Positions 1-8,069 are shown, numbered from the stretch's first letter. The stretch: DNA of 9,976 nucleotides from CAZTJA01 sp964613745 (GCA_964613745.1 CAZTJA010000112.1:1-9976), one strand, 5' to 3'. Numbers and translations: made by a program. Notes: a model not told the origin generated them from the letters alone.

Positions 1-204
1 ATAAGCGGGATCCGTATCCGGAAAATGCATTCCAATGTCGCCCAAACCTGCTGCACCCAATAGAGCGTCTATTACGGCGTGAGTCACTACGTCCGCATCG
101 GAGTGACCTTCCAACCCGAGCGGAAATTCAATATTTTCCCCACCCAGTATCAGAGGTCTACCTTGAACAAATCTGTGGATGTCGAATCCCTGGCCTACTT
201 TCAC
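1..204 (-). CDS. ispF: 2-C-methyl-D-erythritol 2,4-cyclodiphosphate synthase, N-terminal part (cut by window edge)
   Basis: IspF cyclises CDP-methylerythritol 2-phosphate to methylerythritol cyclodiphosphate, releasing CMP, in the cytosolic MEP pathway to isoprenoids (and so to undecaprenyl carrier lipid and quinones). The 68 visible residues match the family from the first residue: KVGQGFDIHRF, then GLEGHSDADVVTHAVIDALL, then LGDIGMHFPDTDPAY. The metal ligands Asp8, His10 and His42 fall at the same positions as in the E. coli enzyme as I remember it. The HSD loop (residues 34-36) and the LGDIG and FPDTDPA signatures are intact. The rest of the roughly 160-residue protein lies off the left edge. 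The start is GTG at 204-202: an in-frame TGA lies a short way upstream, and AGGGG sits 6 nt before the GTG. The gene is divergent from the PBP gene to its right. Family identity is near certain; the start is very likely. Confidence 0.96.
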   Translation of the reverse strand, partial: MKVGQGFDIHRFVQGRPLILGGENIEFPLGLEGHSDADVVTHAVIDALLGAAGLGDIGMHFPDTDPAY

Positions 205-346
205 GATCTTCCCCTGTTTATCGGAAACCGAAACTCATCCGGTTTGCAGCCAACCTTTGATGCATGGATTGGACCCGATTCTTGACGCATGCATATTATT
301 CGGCATACACTCGGAAAACGTCACATTCGTCTTGCACACAGACTTG
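205..346. other. Divergent intergenic region between ispF and the first PBP gene
   Basis: These 142 bp separate two divergent starts and must hold both control regions. On the + strand a promoter candidate is annotated separately at 282-311. On the - strand I see the ispF Shine-Dalgarno (211-215) but no convincing -35/-10 pair. The palindrome ATGCAT occurs twice (260-265 and 289-294), which may be chance. An open + frame continues back from the PBP gene to 179, inside ispF, but its translation there does not resemble the PBP family, so I treat it as non-coding on that strand. Confidence 0.7.
282..311 (+). promoter_or_regulatory. Candidate sigma70-type promoter for the PBP-HtrA operon
   Basis: TTGACG (282-287, five of six matches to TTGACA) is followed after 18 bp by TACACT (306-311, four of six matches to TATAAT). 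Transcription would begin near 318, giving a leader of about 29 nt before the ATG at 347. The spacer is one base longer than ideal and the -10 is mediocre, so this is an inference from consensus only. Confidence 0.45.
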
Positions 347-3154
347 ATGCACAAAACAAGAAAAATAAACTCCTTCGGCGGCATCCTTATTTGGATGGGA
401 ATAGGTTTGCCTATTTTCCTTTTGCTTGCTGTTTCAACGGCGGTTTTGGGGCTGCTTCTCGGTTCCTATCTGTATTTTTCGGCCGATTTGCCGAACATCC
501 CGGATCTCAAATCGTACCGTTCAAAGACAGTTTCGACATTCTACGCTGAGGACGGCACCCCAATCGGGGTTTTCTACCGAGAAAAACGTTTTCCGGTCAG
601 GCTCGACTCTTTACCGGCTCAGGTCATCAATTCATTTCTTGCCGCTGAAGACGCACGCTTTTTCTCTCATCCGGGAATCGATGTGTATGGAGTTGCTCGG
701 GCCATAGCAAAAAACTTCCAAACCGGCAATTTTGCACAGGGCGGAAGTACCATAACTCAGCAGGTTACACGTAATTTCCTTCTTTCCAAAGAAAAAAAGA
801 TCTCCAGAAAAATTCGCGAAGTCATACTCTCGTTCAGGCTTGAAAAGACGCTTTCAAAAAATGAAATACTTGAGCTATACGTGAACGAGATCTATCTCGG
901 TAAAGGTGCCTACGGCATCGAATCAGCAGCTAAGACCTACTTTTCCAAAAATGCCTCGGAACTCACATTGTCTGAGGCTGCGATGCTTGCTGGAATCGTG
1001 GCAAATCCAAACAGGTATTCTCCTTCAAAGAATTTCGATTCCGCTGTGAAGCGAAGAGACTTCGTGCTTAGCGGAATGTTGAAGAATGAATTCATCACCG
1101 AAGAGCAATATCAAGCCGCAATGCTTGACATTCCCGTGCTCAAAGAAACCGTATCTAATCCGCATGAACGAGCCCCGTATTTTACCGAAGCTGTACGTCA
1201 ATATGTCATGGCCAAATATGGAGAAAACCGACTCTATAATGAGGGCTTGCAGGTATGGACGACATGTGATGTGGATTTTCAAAACAAAGCTTCGGAAGCT
1301 TTGGTCAAAGGAGCCAAAAACTGGGAGCGCAGACAAGGGCGTCCGATAGGTCTCATCAAGAGGCTCAAGGCTGCAGAGGTGCGAGAGTTTCTCAACACCG
1401 CTTCAGATACTCAGCTTAGTGTGGGAGATAGAGTTCAGGCTTTGGTTCTGACTAATAACACACCCAAACAGACGAAAGGGAAGAAGAACCAGGAGCAAAG
1501 TCAAGACTGCACTTTGGCGCTTCAGGGAAACAGACAGTTCAGAATAGAATTACCCGGCCGAATTGCTTACAAACCGAATGACCTTCTTGAATTCAGAATT
1601 GTTGATATGGAAGGCACTAAACTGATACTTGAGCATTACGACATGCCCCAGGTGCAAGGGGCTGTTGTTTGTATCGAAAACAATACGGGTTATGTGAAAG
1701 CGTTGGTAGGTGGATTGGATTTCGAGAAGTCGAGCTTTAATAGAGCAATACAGTCACTGAGGCAACCGGGCAGTGCCTTCAAACCTTTTATCTATGCAAC
1801 GGCCTTGGAAAACGCAGATTACGGCCCGAACTCACTTGTCGTGGATGACCCAATAGCGGTTAAAATTGATGCGAATGCCCCGGATTGGCTTCCACTTAAT
1901 TCGGACGGGCGCTTTGCCGGCCCAATGACTCTGAGACAGGCTCTTGCTCAATCCCGAAACATTGCATCCATAAAGATTCTCATGGACACAGGAATAGCTC
2001 CGGTTATCGCTAATGCCCGCAATATGGGAATCAAATCCAATTTGGCAAAAAACTTATCTCTGTCTCTCGGGTCTTCTGAAGTTACGCCTCTTGAATTGAC
2101 GTCTGCTTATACAGTTTTCGGAAATCTCGGCACGAGAATAGAACCGGTCTTCGTAAAACGAATCGTGGATAGATTCGGTAATGTGATTGAAGACAATACC
2201 ATGACTCCGATCAGTCCGGCGAAGGAAATTGAAAAGTATTCAGCCGAATCGGTTAACGTGCGGAATGACCTGGATCCTGAAGAGAATCCAAGTGGTAACC
2301 CGAGATTTCAAGACCAAGCTGCAGTTTCGTCTCCGGTAGAGGAATTGCTCAAATCAGGATCACCCCTGGATAAGATGACCACTCGTGATTTGCCGTACAG
2401 AGCCCTTACTCCAAGAACGTCCTATGCGATGCTGGGAATGATGAGGGATGTTGTCGTAAATGGAACAGCATCTTCCGCCCGTAAGATGAATAGGAATGAC
2501 ATAGTGGGTAAAACGGGAACAACCGACGATTATACGGACGCATGGTTCATCGGTCTCAATCCGGACTTCACCACGGGCGTTTGGATGGGCCATGAAACGA
2601 AAGTATCCCTCGGTCGCGGTGAACAGGGAGCAGCTGCCGCACTGCCCATCTGGATGGATTTTATGGGTGAAATTCTCAAGGGCAAAACGCAACAGGGGTT
2701 CCCTGTGCCCGCAGATGTCGTATTTACTCATGAAACACCCGTTCGGGATTCAAAAAGGACGGCCATGTTGTTGGAATCCGGGCCGGATTTTGTGCCTACG
2801 CCAAATCTCAAACCCATTTGCCCCGTAGACATTATTCCAGCAGATACAGGGTTGTCCTTCACTAATTCAGTTTTCATGCAAGATCCTTTAAGCGTTCCTG
2901 CCGCGAGCACTGAATCGGTGCGTATTCTTTCCGCCTCCGGAGAAACTTTGGGCTACGGAATATACACCCATGATGCTAAAGGCAAATTGACGGTATATCC
3001 TTACGCTCAGGTTCAGACCGAACCTGAAGTCCCGAATGAATCAATTCGTCCGCCGCAAAGACAAGCTGAGGAATCCGGGTTTCCCTTCGGAGCCGATTTT
3101 CTCAGAGAGTTGCCCAAGTATTTACCCTTTTCGACGCATGGATGGTTTCAATGA
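347..3154 (+). CDS. Class A penicillin-binding protein, PBP1A type (bifunctional peptidoglycan glycosyltransferase/transpeptidase)
   Basis: This 935-residue protein polymerises lipid II into glycan strands and cross-links the stem peptides; it is anchored in the inner membrane and works in the periplasm. In order: short basic N-terminus; membrane helix at about 11-45; GT51 glycosyltransferase with the EDARFFSHPGID motif (catalytic Glu101), QGGSTITQQVTRNF, RKIREV and ILELYVNEIYLG; an OB-like inserted domain around 345-430; and a transpeptidase with SAFK (Ser476, Lys479), SRN (536-538) and KTGTT (Lys722). A tail of about 130 residues follows. E. coli PBP1A has 850 residues, so this one is long. 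The start is ATG 347, chosen because it gives a normal basic-plus-helix N-terminus matching the paralogue at 4295-7135. No clear Shine-Dalgarno precedes it, so TTG 332 or ATG 395 remain possible. The stop overlaps the next gene's start as ATGA. Likely first gene of a two-gene operon. Confidence 0.95.
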   Translation: MHKTRKINSFGGILIWMGIGLPIFLLLAVSTAVLGLLLGSYLYFSADLPNIPDLKSYRSKTVSTFYAEDGTPIGVFYREKRFPVRLDSLPAQVINSFLAAEDARFFSHPGIDVYGVARAIAKNFQTGNFAQGGSTITQQVTRNFLLSKEKKISRKIREVILSFRLEKTLSKNEILELYVNEIYLGKGAYGIESAAKTYFSKNASELTLSEAAMLAGIVANPNRYSPSKNFDSAVKRRDFVLSGMLKNEFITEEQYQAAMLDIPVLKETVSNPHERAPYFTEAVRQYVMAKYGENRLYNEGLQVWTTCDVDFQNKASEALVKGAKNWERRQGRPIGLIKRLKAAEVREFLNTASDTQLSVGDRVQALVLTNNTPKQTKGKKNQEQSQDCTLALQGNRQFRIELPGRIAYKPNDLLEFRIVDMEGTKLILEHYDMPQVQGAVVCIENNTGYVKALVGGLDFEKSSFNRAIQSLRQPGSAFKPFIYATALENADYGPNSLVVDDPIAVKIDANAPDWLPLNSDGRFAGPMTLRQALAQSRNIASIKILMDTGIAPVIANARNMGIKSNLAKNLSLSLGSSEVTPLELTSAYTVFGNLGTRIEPVFVKRIVDRFGNVIEDNTMTPISPAKEIEKYSAESVNVRNDLDPEENPSGNPRFQDQAAVSSPVEELLKSGSPLDKMTTRDLPYRALTPRTSYAMLGMMRDVVVNGTASSARKMNRNDIVGKTGTTDDYTDAWFIGLNPDFTTGVWMGHETKVSLGRGEQGAAAALPIWMDFMGEILKGKTQQGFPVPADVVFTHETPVRDSKRTAMLLESGPDFVPTPNLKPICPVDIIPADTGLSFTNSVFMQDPLSVPAASTESVRILSASGETLGYGIYTHDAKGKLTVYPYAQVQTEPEVPNESIRPPQRQAEESGFPFGADFLRELPKYLPFSTHGWFQ

Positions 3155-4287
3155 ACAGCCAAAGAAGATGGTCCGTTTTCATTACAATTATCGTGATTTT
3201 TGGTTTCGGGCTTATATTCGGCATGTGGCTGAAACAAAGATCAACTCCTACCATCATTCAACCGGTGCTACCTCCACCAAAATACCAGGCACTTGAATCA
3301 GGCGAATCGGTAGTCATGCGTGTTTACCAGTCGATAAGCCCTGCAGTGGTAAACATAGTGGCAACCAGTTTGTCGATGAATTTCTGGATGCAGATCGTTC
3401 CACAAAGCGGCCAGGGAAGTGGATTCGTTATTGATCCCAGAGGATATATTCTGACAAACAACCACGTGGTTTCGAATGCAGAAGTTCTGGAAGTAACCTT
3501 CGTGAATCAAAAACGGTTGCAAGCCAAGCTTGTGGGTAGAGACCCCATCAGCGATCTTGCAGTCATCAAAGTGGATCCGTTTCCTGAAATGCAAGTTGCT
3601 CCAATGGGAGATTCAGAGGTCCTCTCTGTCGGCCAACGAGTGGTGGCTATTGGAAACCCATTCGGATTTCAGCACACGGTGACGGCAGGATTCATAAGCG
3701 CTCTAAATCGAGACCTCACGATCGGGCAGCGCACAATGATGGGGCTCATTCAGACCGACGCAGCAATAAATCCAGGAAACAGCGGTGGTCCCTTGATGAA
3801 TTCCAGGGGAGAGGTAATAGGGATAAATACGGCCATTTACAGTCAGACCGGCGGCTTTATGGGCATCGGTTTAGCGGTTCCGATCAATAGGGTCAAAAAA
3901 GTGGCCGAACAGATCATAAAGTTCGGACGTGCAATCTATCCCTGGGTTGGCGTGAAAACATCGATGGATATAGATCCTCAATTGGCTGTTCAAATGAACT
4001 TGCCGCGCATAAGCGGCATTCTGGTCTTCCAAGTTGCCCAGGGAAGCCCCGCTGAAATGGCGGGTTTGCGAGGCGGCAATCAACTGGCCTATTATCATGG
4101 CCGCCCGGTTTTGTTGGGTGGCGATGTGATTCTCGGACTTGATGGTCAGCCAACTCCCACTTATGAGGAATTCCAAGCAATACTCTATAGAAAAAACGTT
4201 GGAGACAAAGTGCAACTGAGGATTCTTCGCAATAAAGCCGAATACTCAATGGAGATTCAATTATCCGAAGACCCGAGCAGCAAATAA
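3151..4287 (+). CDS. HtrA/Deg-family periplasmic serine protease with one PDZ domain, membrane anchored
   Basis: A 378-residue trypsin-fold protease that degrades or senses misfolded envelope proteins. An uncleaved-looking membrane helix spans about 8-27, followed by a Pro-rich linker, the protease domain (about 55-250) and a single PDZ domain (about 264-372). The triad is visible: His105 in LTNNHVV, Asp135 in ISDLAVIK, Ser211 in NPGNSGGP. The layout of one anchor and one PDZ is that of DegS/HhoA-like members rather than DegP with two PDZ domains; I cannot say which orthologue. The PDZ carries a GG-rich insertion (308-324) after the AGLR motif. The start ATG 3151 overlaps the upstream stop as ATGA, with GGATGG at 3140-3145 five bases before it; an in-frame ATG at 3142 is the alternative and would add three residues. 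Translational coupling implies co-expression with the PBP. Confidence 0.94.
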   Translation: MNSQRRWSVFITIIVIFGFGLIFGMWLKQRSTPTIIQPVLPPPKYQALESGESVVMRVYQSISPAVVNIVATSLSMNFWMQIVPQSGQGSGFVIDPRGYILTNNHVVSNAEVLEVTFVNQKRLQAKLVGRDPISDLAVIKVDPFPEMQVAPMGDSEVLSVGQRVVAIGNPFGFQHTVTAGFISALNRDLTIGQRTMMGLIQTDAAINPGNSGGPLMNSRGEVIGINTAIYSQTGGFMGIGLAVPINRVKKVAEQIIKFGRAIYPWVGVKTSMDIDPQLAVQMNLPRISGILVFQVAQGSPAEMAGLRGGNQLAYYHGRPVLLGGDVILGLDGQPTPTYEEFQAILYRKNVGDKVQLRILRNKAEYSMEIQLSEDPSSK

Positions 4288-4319
4288 AAAAACTTTAAGG
4301 ACGAGCCTTCGGCATAGGC
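4286..4319. terminator. Convergent gene junction, weak terminator candidate
   Basis: Only 7 bp lie between the two convergent stop codons. A run of seven A (4286-4292) would be a U7 tract for leftward transcripts. It is preceded on that strand by a short AAGG/CCTT stem (bases 4297-4309) four bases away. For rightward transcripts, a 4-bp GCCT/AGGC stem (4305-4319) is followed by GTTTT. Each stem is short, so a working bidirectional terminator is only possible. Confidence 0.3.
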
Positions 4320-7135
4320 GTTTTAGGAGTAGGATCCTTGGGATTGTTGGGCCTTGATTTTCGAACTGCCGTATTTTCCGAAACTTCCTTGCCGGATGGT
4401 GATTTAGGTGTGACCGGATCGTTTATAGATTGAATCGGGACCAGATTACTCTTAGTCTTGGCTGAAGCTGGAATAGCCGCAGGGTGTGTTGTGTAGCTAT
4501 GTCTATCCGGTGAGATCCCGGGCCCATACGTCGGGGCGGCCGGAACAACTTGTTGAGGCGTGGGACCCGTACCGACGGGAGTTGCCGGAACAGCAACCGG
4601 TGTTTGATATTGGGCTGAGTTGTCTTGCTGAACATAGGGAATCACAATTCCTCTATACTGAGCTAGTGTCTGCGGCGTGTCGAGAGGGCTCAGCTCCAAC
4701 GTTTTTCCCACAAACGGAGTATAAACCGGTTCTCGGACGGTTTTTGCCGAGTAACCCGTGCTCGGAGTTCCCACGAAAGTAGCCATGTCCTTAAACGTGA
4801 TTTCAGGAGGCACAGGAAAGTCTCGTTCAGGCTTATTCTGGAGCACTTCCTTCATGTAATAGCCCCAAATTGGAAGAGCTGCTCTGGACCCTTCTTCCCG
4901 TCCGCCTAGCGGTCTCTTTTCGTCATACCCTACCCAAACGCCGGTTGTGAATTCCGGATTAAAACCGATAAACCATGTATCTGCAGCTCGATTGGTAGTG
5001 CCCGTTTTTCCGGCCAAGTCTTTACGTTTGACGTAATTCGCAACCCTTGCACCTGTGCCTTGTCGAACTCCACCTTGAAGTAATGAAGTCATAACATATG
5101 CTGTCTGCGGGGATAGGGCAGCTTTAACTTGGCGTTTATGCAGCGCATCGGAACTTGATTCGTCAACAGCATTCTTTTGTTTTGTAGGCCCCGGTTTCAA
5201 CTTGTCTTGTACAGTTTTCTTCGTAGGGGGAACTGATTTTATTTCGTCGGAAAACTCTTCTCTTGGAGTGGGCTTCGGGATCTGGGACTCGTCTAATAAT
5301 GGGATATCGGAGTTGTCTTCGAGGACATGCCCGAATCGGTCCTCAATTCTCTTGACCAGTACGGGATCTAAATGAACGCCGCTATTCGGAAATACCGTAT
5401 ATGCAGAAGTCATTTCGAAAAGACTTAACTCTGAAGTTCCCAGGCTCAAAGAGAGATTGCGTCCAAGATCCGAGGTTACTCCCATTTTTCGGGCTATTTG
5501 AATAACGGGATCAAACCCTACATCCATCAGAATTTTGATTGTGCATATATTCCTTGAGAGTTCGAGTGCGCGCCTGAACGTGAGGGGACCCATGAAATCA
5601 CCGCCTGAATTTCGTGGCTCCCATTCAACTTCATCACTGTCAAGATCAACAATTATGGGTTCATCGACGATGAGCGTAGCGGGCGTATAACTTTTCTGCT
5701 CAAGCGCCGTAGCATAGATGAAAGGTTTAAAAGAACTGCCGGGTTGGCGCTTTGCTTGAGTTGCTCGATTGAACTGAAAATGATCGGATGACGCTCCACC
5801 GATGAGTGCTCTTACATAACCTGTACGGTTTTCAATGGAAACCAGTGCTCCCTGCAATTTTGCATCATTGTCCAGCTCAAAGATTGGAGTATCCTGTGAG
5901 AATTTCATGAACCGCAACGCAAGCACATTTCCGACCTTGAAATGCGGTGCAAGGGCAAGATCGATATAAACTTGTCCATTGACGGCCTTACTAAGCCCGA
6001 CTTCCATTACAAAGTCTTTTCCCTTTTTATAAGCTTTGGTTACTACACCTTCGTATAATTTTCCCTCTTGCAAATCGGAAATGCTTCGTTTTTGTAATAT
6101 TTCTTTGATTTCCGCTTGCGGGACAGTGTTAAGGATTGCCGGAGTCTTTTGGCGCTTCTTAATTTCCTCCAGACCCTTCTCCATAGATTCGGCAGCGTGT
6201 TTCTGATAGTCGATTCTCACAGTCGTAAAGACTTTCAGGCCTTCATTGTACAGTTTGTCTTCACCGTATTTCTTAATCACATATCTTCGTACCGCTTCCG
6301 AAAAGTCCGGAACGATGTCGAATGGTCTCACCTGCTCTTTCCTGAATTGCAAAGAGTGGTTCTTGGCAGCTTCGTATTGGTCATGATTAATGAAACCGGC
6401 TTTTTCCATACGCTGCAAAACCGTCACTTGCTTTTGACGTGCCAGCTCCTCGCTCTTGAAAGGATTGAATCGAGCGGGACCGGCAACCAACCCGGCCAGC
6501 AATGCTGCCTCTGAGACGCTAAGGTGTTCTACCGGTTTATCGAAATAGCCTCTTGCAGCGGCTTCTATGCCGTAACAACCTTCTCCCAAATAGATCTCGT
6601 TGAGATACACGTGAAGAATTTTCTCTTTGCCCCAAGCCTTTTCCAGCTTGCCCGCCAAAACAACTTCTTTTATTTTGCGTGAAGCCCGCCTCTCTCTGCT
6701 CAGCATGAAATTACGAGTCACTTGCATTGTGATTGTGCTTCCGCCTTGCGTTATCCGGCCTGCTTTAATATTGCGAAGTGCTGCACCTGCTATCCGAATC
6801 CAGTCTATACCGTTGTGTTCAAAGTAACGGGCATCTTCAGCAGCCAGAAAAGCATCAATCACGTGCTGCGGTATTTGTTCGAGTTCAACCACAAAGCGTT
6901 TTTGTTTATAGAAAATGCCGATAACAGTGCCGTCATCAGAATAAAAAGTGGAAACAGTCCTCGGTTGGTACGATGCCATCTCAGGGATTTCCGGCAGGTC
7001 CTTTGAAAATACTACCAGAGCACCCAACCCAGCTCCTGCTAGAAAGACGGGTATTTCTAGAATCAGTACAAGGGGAATAAGAAATAGTCCATAAAAAGCG
7101 AATTTTCCTGCTATGCCTGTAAAAACCGACTTCAT
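4295..7135 (-). CDS. Second class A penicillin-binding protein, PBP1A-type paralogue with Pro-rich tail
   Basis: A 946-residue bifunctional peptidoglycan synthase, clearly paralogous to the PBP at 347-3154 but diverged. Layout: membrane helix about 10-43; GT51 domain with EDARYFEHNGID (catalytic Glu100), QGGSTITMQVTRNF, RKIKEV, ILHVYLNEIYLG; OB-like insertion before residue about 430; transpeptidase with SSFK (Ser467, Lys470), SRN (527-529) and KTGTT (Lys710). A charged, Pro/Lys-rich linker lies between SRN and KTG. The last 113 residues or so (834-946) are low-complexity Pro/Thr/Ala/Lys, probably disordered in the periplasm. The glycosyltransferase motif reads TITMQ instead of TITQQ. Start: the frame is open to a TTG at 7189, but ATG 7135 matches the paralogue's N-terminal length and puts the helix in the usual place. 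GGGAAAG lies 11 bases upstream of that ATG, a weak site. It follows the MBL gene by 61 bp on the same strand, so an operon is likely. Confidence 0.94.
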   Translation of the reverse strand: MKSVFTGIAGKFAFYGLFLIPLVLILEIPVFLAGAGLGALVVFSKDLPEIPEMASYQPRTVSTFYSDDGTVIGIFYKQKRFVVELEQIPQHVIDAFLAAEDARYFEHNGIDWIRIAGAALRNIKAGRITQGGSTITMQVTRNFMLSRERRASRKIKEVVLAGKLEKAWGKEKILHVYLNEIYLGEGCYGIEAAARGYFDKPVEHLSVSEAALLAGLVAGPARFNPFKSEELARQKQVTVLQRMEKAGFINHDQYEAAKNHSLQFRKEQVRPFDIVPDFSEAVRRYVIKKYGEDKLYNEGLKVFTTVRIDYQKHAAESMEKGLEEIKKRQKTPAILNTVPQAEIKEILQKRSISDLQEGKLYEGVVTKAYKKGKDFVMEVGLSKAVNGQVYIDLALAPHFKVGNVLALRFMKFSQDTPIFELDNDAKLQGALVSIENRTGYVRALIGGASSDHFQFNRATQAKRQPGSSFKPFIYATALEQKSYTPATLIVDEPIIVDLDSDEVEWEPRNSGGDFMGPLTFRRALELSRNICTIKILMDVGFDPVIQIARKMGVTSDLGRNLSLSLGTSELSLFEMTSAYTVFPNSGVHLDPVLVKRIEDRFGHVLEDNSDIPLLDESQIPKPTPREEFSDEIKSVPPTKKTVQDKLKPGPTKQKNAVDESSSDALHKRQVKAALSPQTAYVMTSLLQGGVRQGTGARVANYVKRKDLAGKTGTTNRAADTWFIGFNPEFTTGVWVGYDEKRPLGGREEGSRAALPIWGYYMKEVLQNKPERDFPVPPEITFKDMATFVGTPSTGYSAKTVREPVYTPFVGKTLELSPLDTPQTLAQYRGIVIPYVQQDNSAQYQTPVAVPATPVGTGPTPQQVVPAAPTYGPGISPDRHSYTTHPAAIPASAKTKSNLVPIQSINDPVTPKSPSGKEVSENTAVRKSRPNNPKDPTPKTPMPKARP

Positions 7136-7196
7136 TGTATAGTGATCTTTCCCGTTTTGAACATTTAAGCTTACAAGCGGTAAGTTCAAAAGTCCA

Positions 7197-7958
7197 TTAG
7201 AGTTTTATTACCATGAGATCCTGGGCCTTGATTATTTCTCCACTAAAAAATCTTGATGCCTGGTTAACTACATCGGTTTCGTGAGCCGCCGGATAAAAAT
7301 GTGTCAAAATGAGCTTCTTGACTCCGGCTTTCTGGGCAATCTTAGCTGCTTCAGACGGGGTGAGGTGACCTTCTCTTTTCATACCGTCCGGGAAAGAAGT
7401 CTCACAGACAAATGCGTCTGCACCTGACGCAATTTCGATCAAGAAATCCGAATGATCAGTGTCTCCGGATACGGCGAGACTTTTGTTCTCTGCTTCCAAA
7501 CGATACGACAAACTTGGATTGGAATGATTCGAAGGAGCCGATCGGATCAGAAGCGAACTAATCTGTAACGAATCAAGAGCTTTTTCGTCCAACTCGTGCC
7601 CGATTCTTCGATTTCCTGAAGGAATTATCCAATGACCGTAAGCACTGACCATGATTTCAAAAAAATGTTCTAATCCTCTGGGCCCGACGGTATGAAATGG
7701 TTCCAATCTTGGGTTTTCATATGCATAGTTTGAGGCAAAAAGAAATGGGACCAAATCTGAAACGTGATCCGGATGAAAGTGAGTAATTAAAACTATATCG
7801 ATCAGTTTCCAATCGATCTTTGCCTCACATAATCGCCGTAATGTTCCCGGACCCAAATCAATCAGGATGATCAAATCTTGGGTCCGCAAGACCATGCCGG
7901 ATGGATTCCTGTCCACGGAGGGGGCTATTGTGCCGCTTCCAAGAATTGTAAGTTGCAT
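7197..7958 (-). CDS. Metallo-beta-lactamase-fold hydrolase, RNase Z/ElaC-like group
   Basis: A 253-residue cytosolic dinuclear metal hydrolase. It opens with QLTILGSGTIAPSVDRNPSG, typical of the RNase Z-like branch (COG1234). Predicted metal ligands are THFHPDH (His60, His62, Asp64, His65), His145 in SNHSNPSLSYR, Asp167 in SGDTDHSD and His220 in LILTHFYP. A GHLTPSEAAKIA segment carries His198, the position of the general catalytic histidine in RNase Z. At about 250 residues it is shorter than true tRNase Z (about 300), and I do not see the flexible tRNA-gripping arm, so tRNA 3' processing is not assured. Many such short members have no assigned substrate. GGAA sits 6 bases before the ATG. The gene lies between a hairpin downstream of the aldolase gene and the PBP gene, with which it is probably cotranscribed. 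Confidence 0.88.
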   Translation of the reverse strand: MQLTILGSGTIAPSVDRNPSGMVLRTQDLIILIDLGPGTLRRLCEAKIDWKLIDIVLITHFHPDHVSDLVPFLFASNYAYENPRLEPFHTVGPRGLEHFFEIMVSAYGHWIIPSGNRRIGHELDEKALDSLQISSLLIRSAPSNHSNPSLSYRLEAENKSLAVSGDTDHSDFLIEIASGADAFVCETSFPDGMKREGHLTPSEAAKIAQKAGVKKLILTHFYPAAHETDVVNQASRFFSGEIIKAQDLMVIKL

Positions 7959-8069
7959 ATCGAATTCCGAAATTGCTCAATTGGGCTGTTGTGCAAGCCT
8001 ACGCCATTTGACACCCAAAACGAAGTGTTGATCGATTTTAATATGTACGGAGTGGAAATAGAAGGGTGG
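7959..8069. other. Intergenic region upstream of the MBL-fold gene
   Basis: About 110 bp between the hairpin after the aldolase gene and the MBL start. It should carry the MBL promoter if the hairpin ends transcription. On the - strand there is an AT-rich TATTAAAAT stretch (about 8034-8042), but no -35 at proper spacing was found, so no promoter is called. No RNA gene or open frame of note is seen. Confidence 0.5.

Noticed and set aside
260..294. Two ATGCAT palindromes in the ispF-PBP intergenic region
   Set aside because: Six-base palindromes are common by chance; spacing and flanks show no further symmetry.
1025..1336. Open frame on the - strand within the first PBP gene
   Set aside because: It lies wholly opposite a strongly supported PBP coding frame and its translation has no recognisable motif.
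6116..6514. 132-codon open frame on the + strand opposite the second PBP
   Set aside because: Shadow of the real gene; the - strand frame carries conserved PBP sequence throughout and the + frame has no domain signature.
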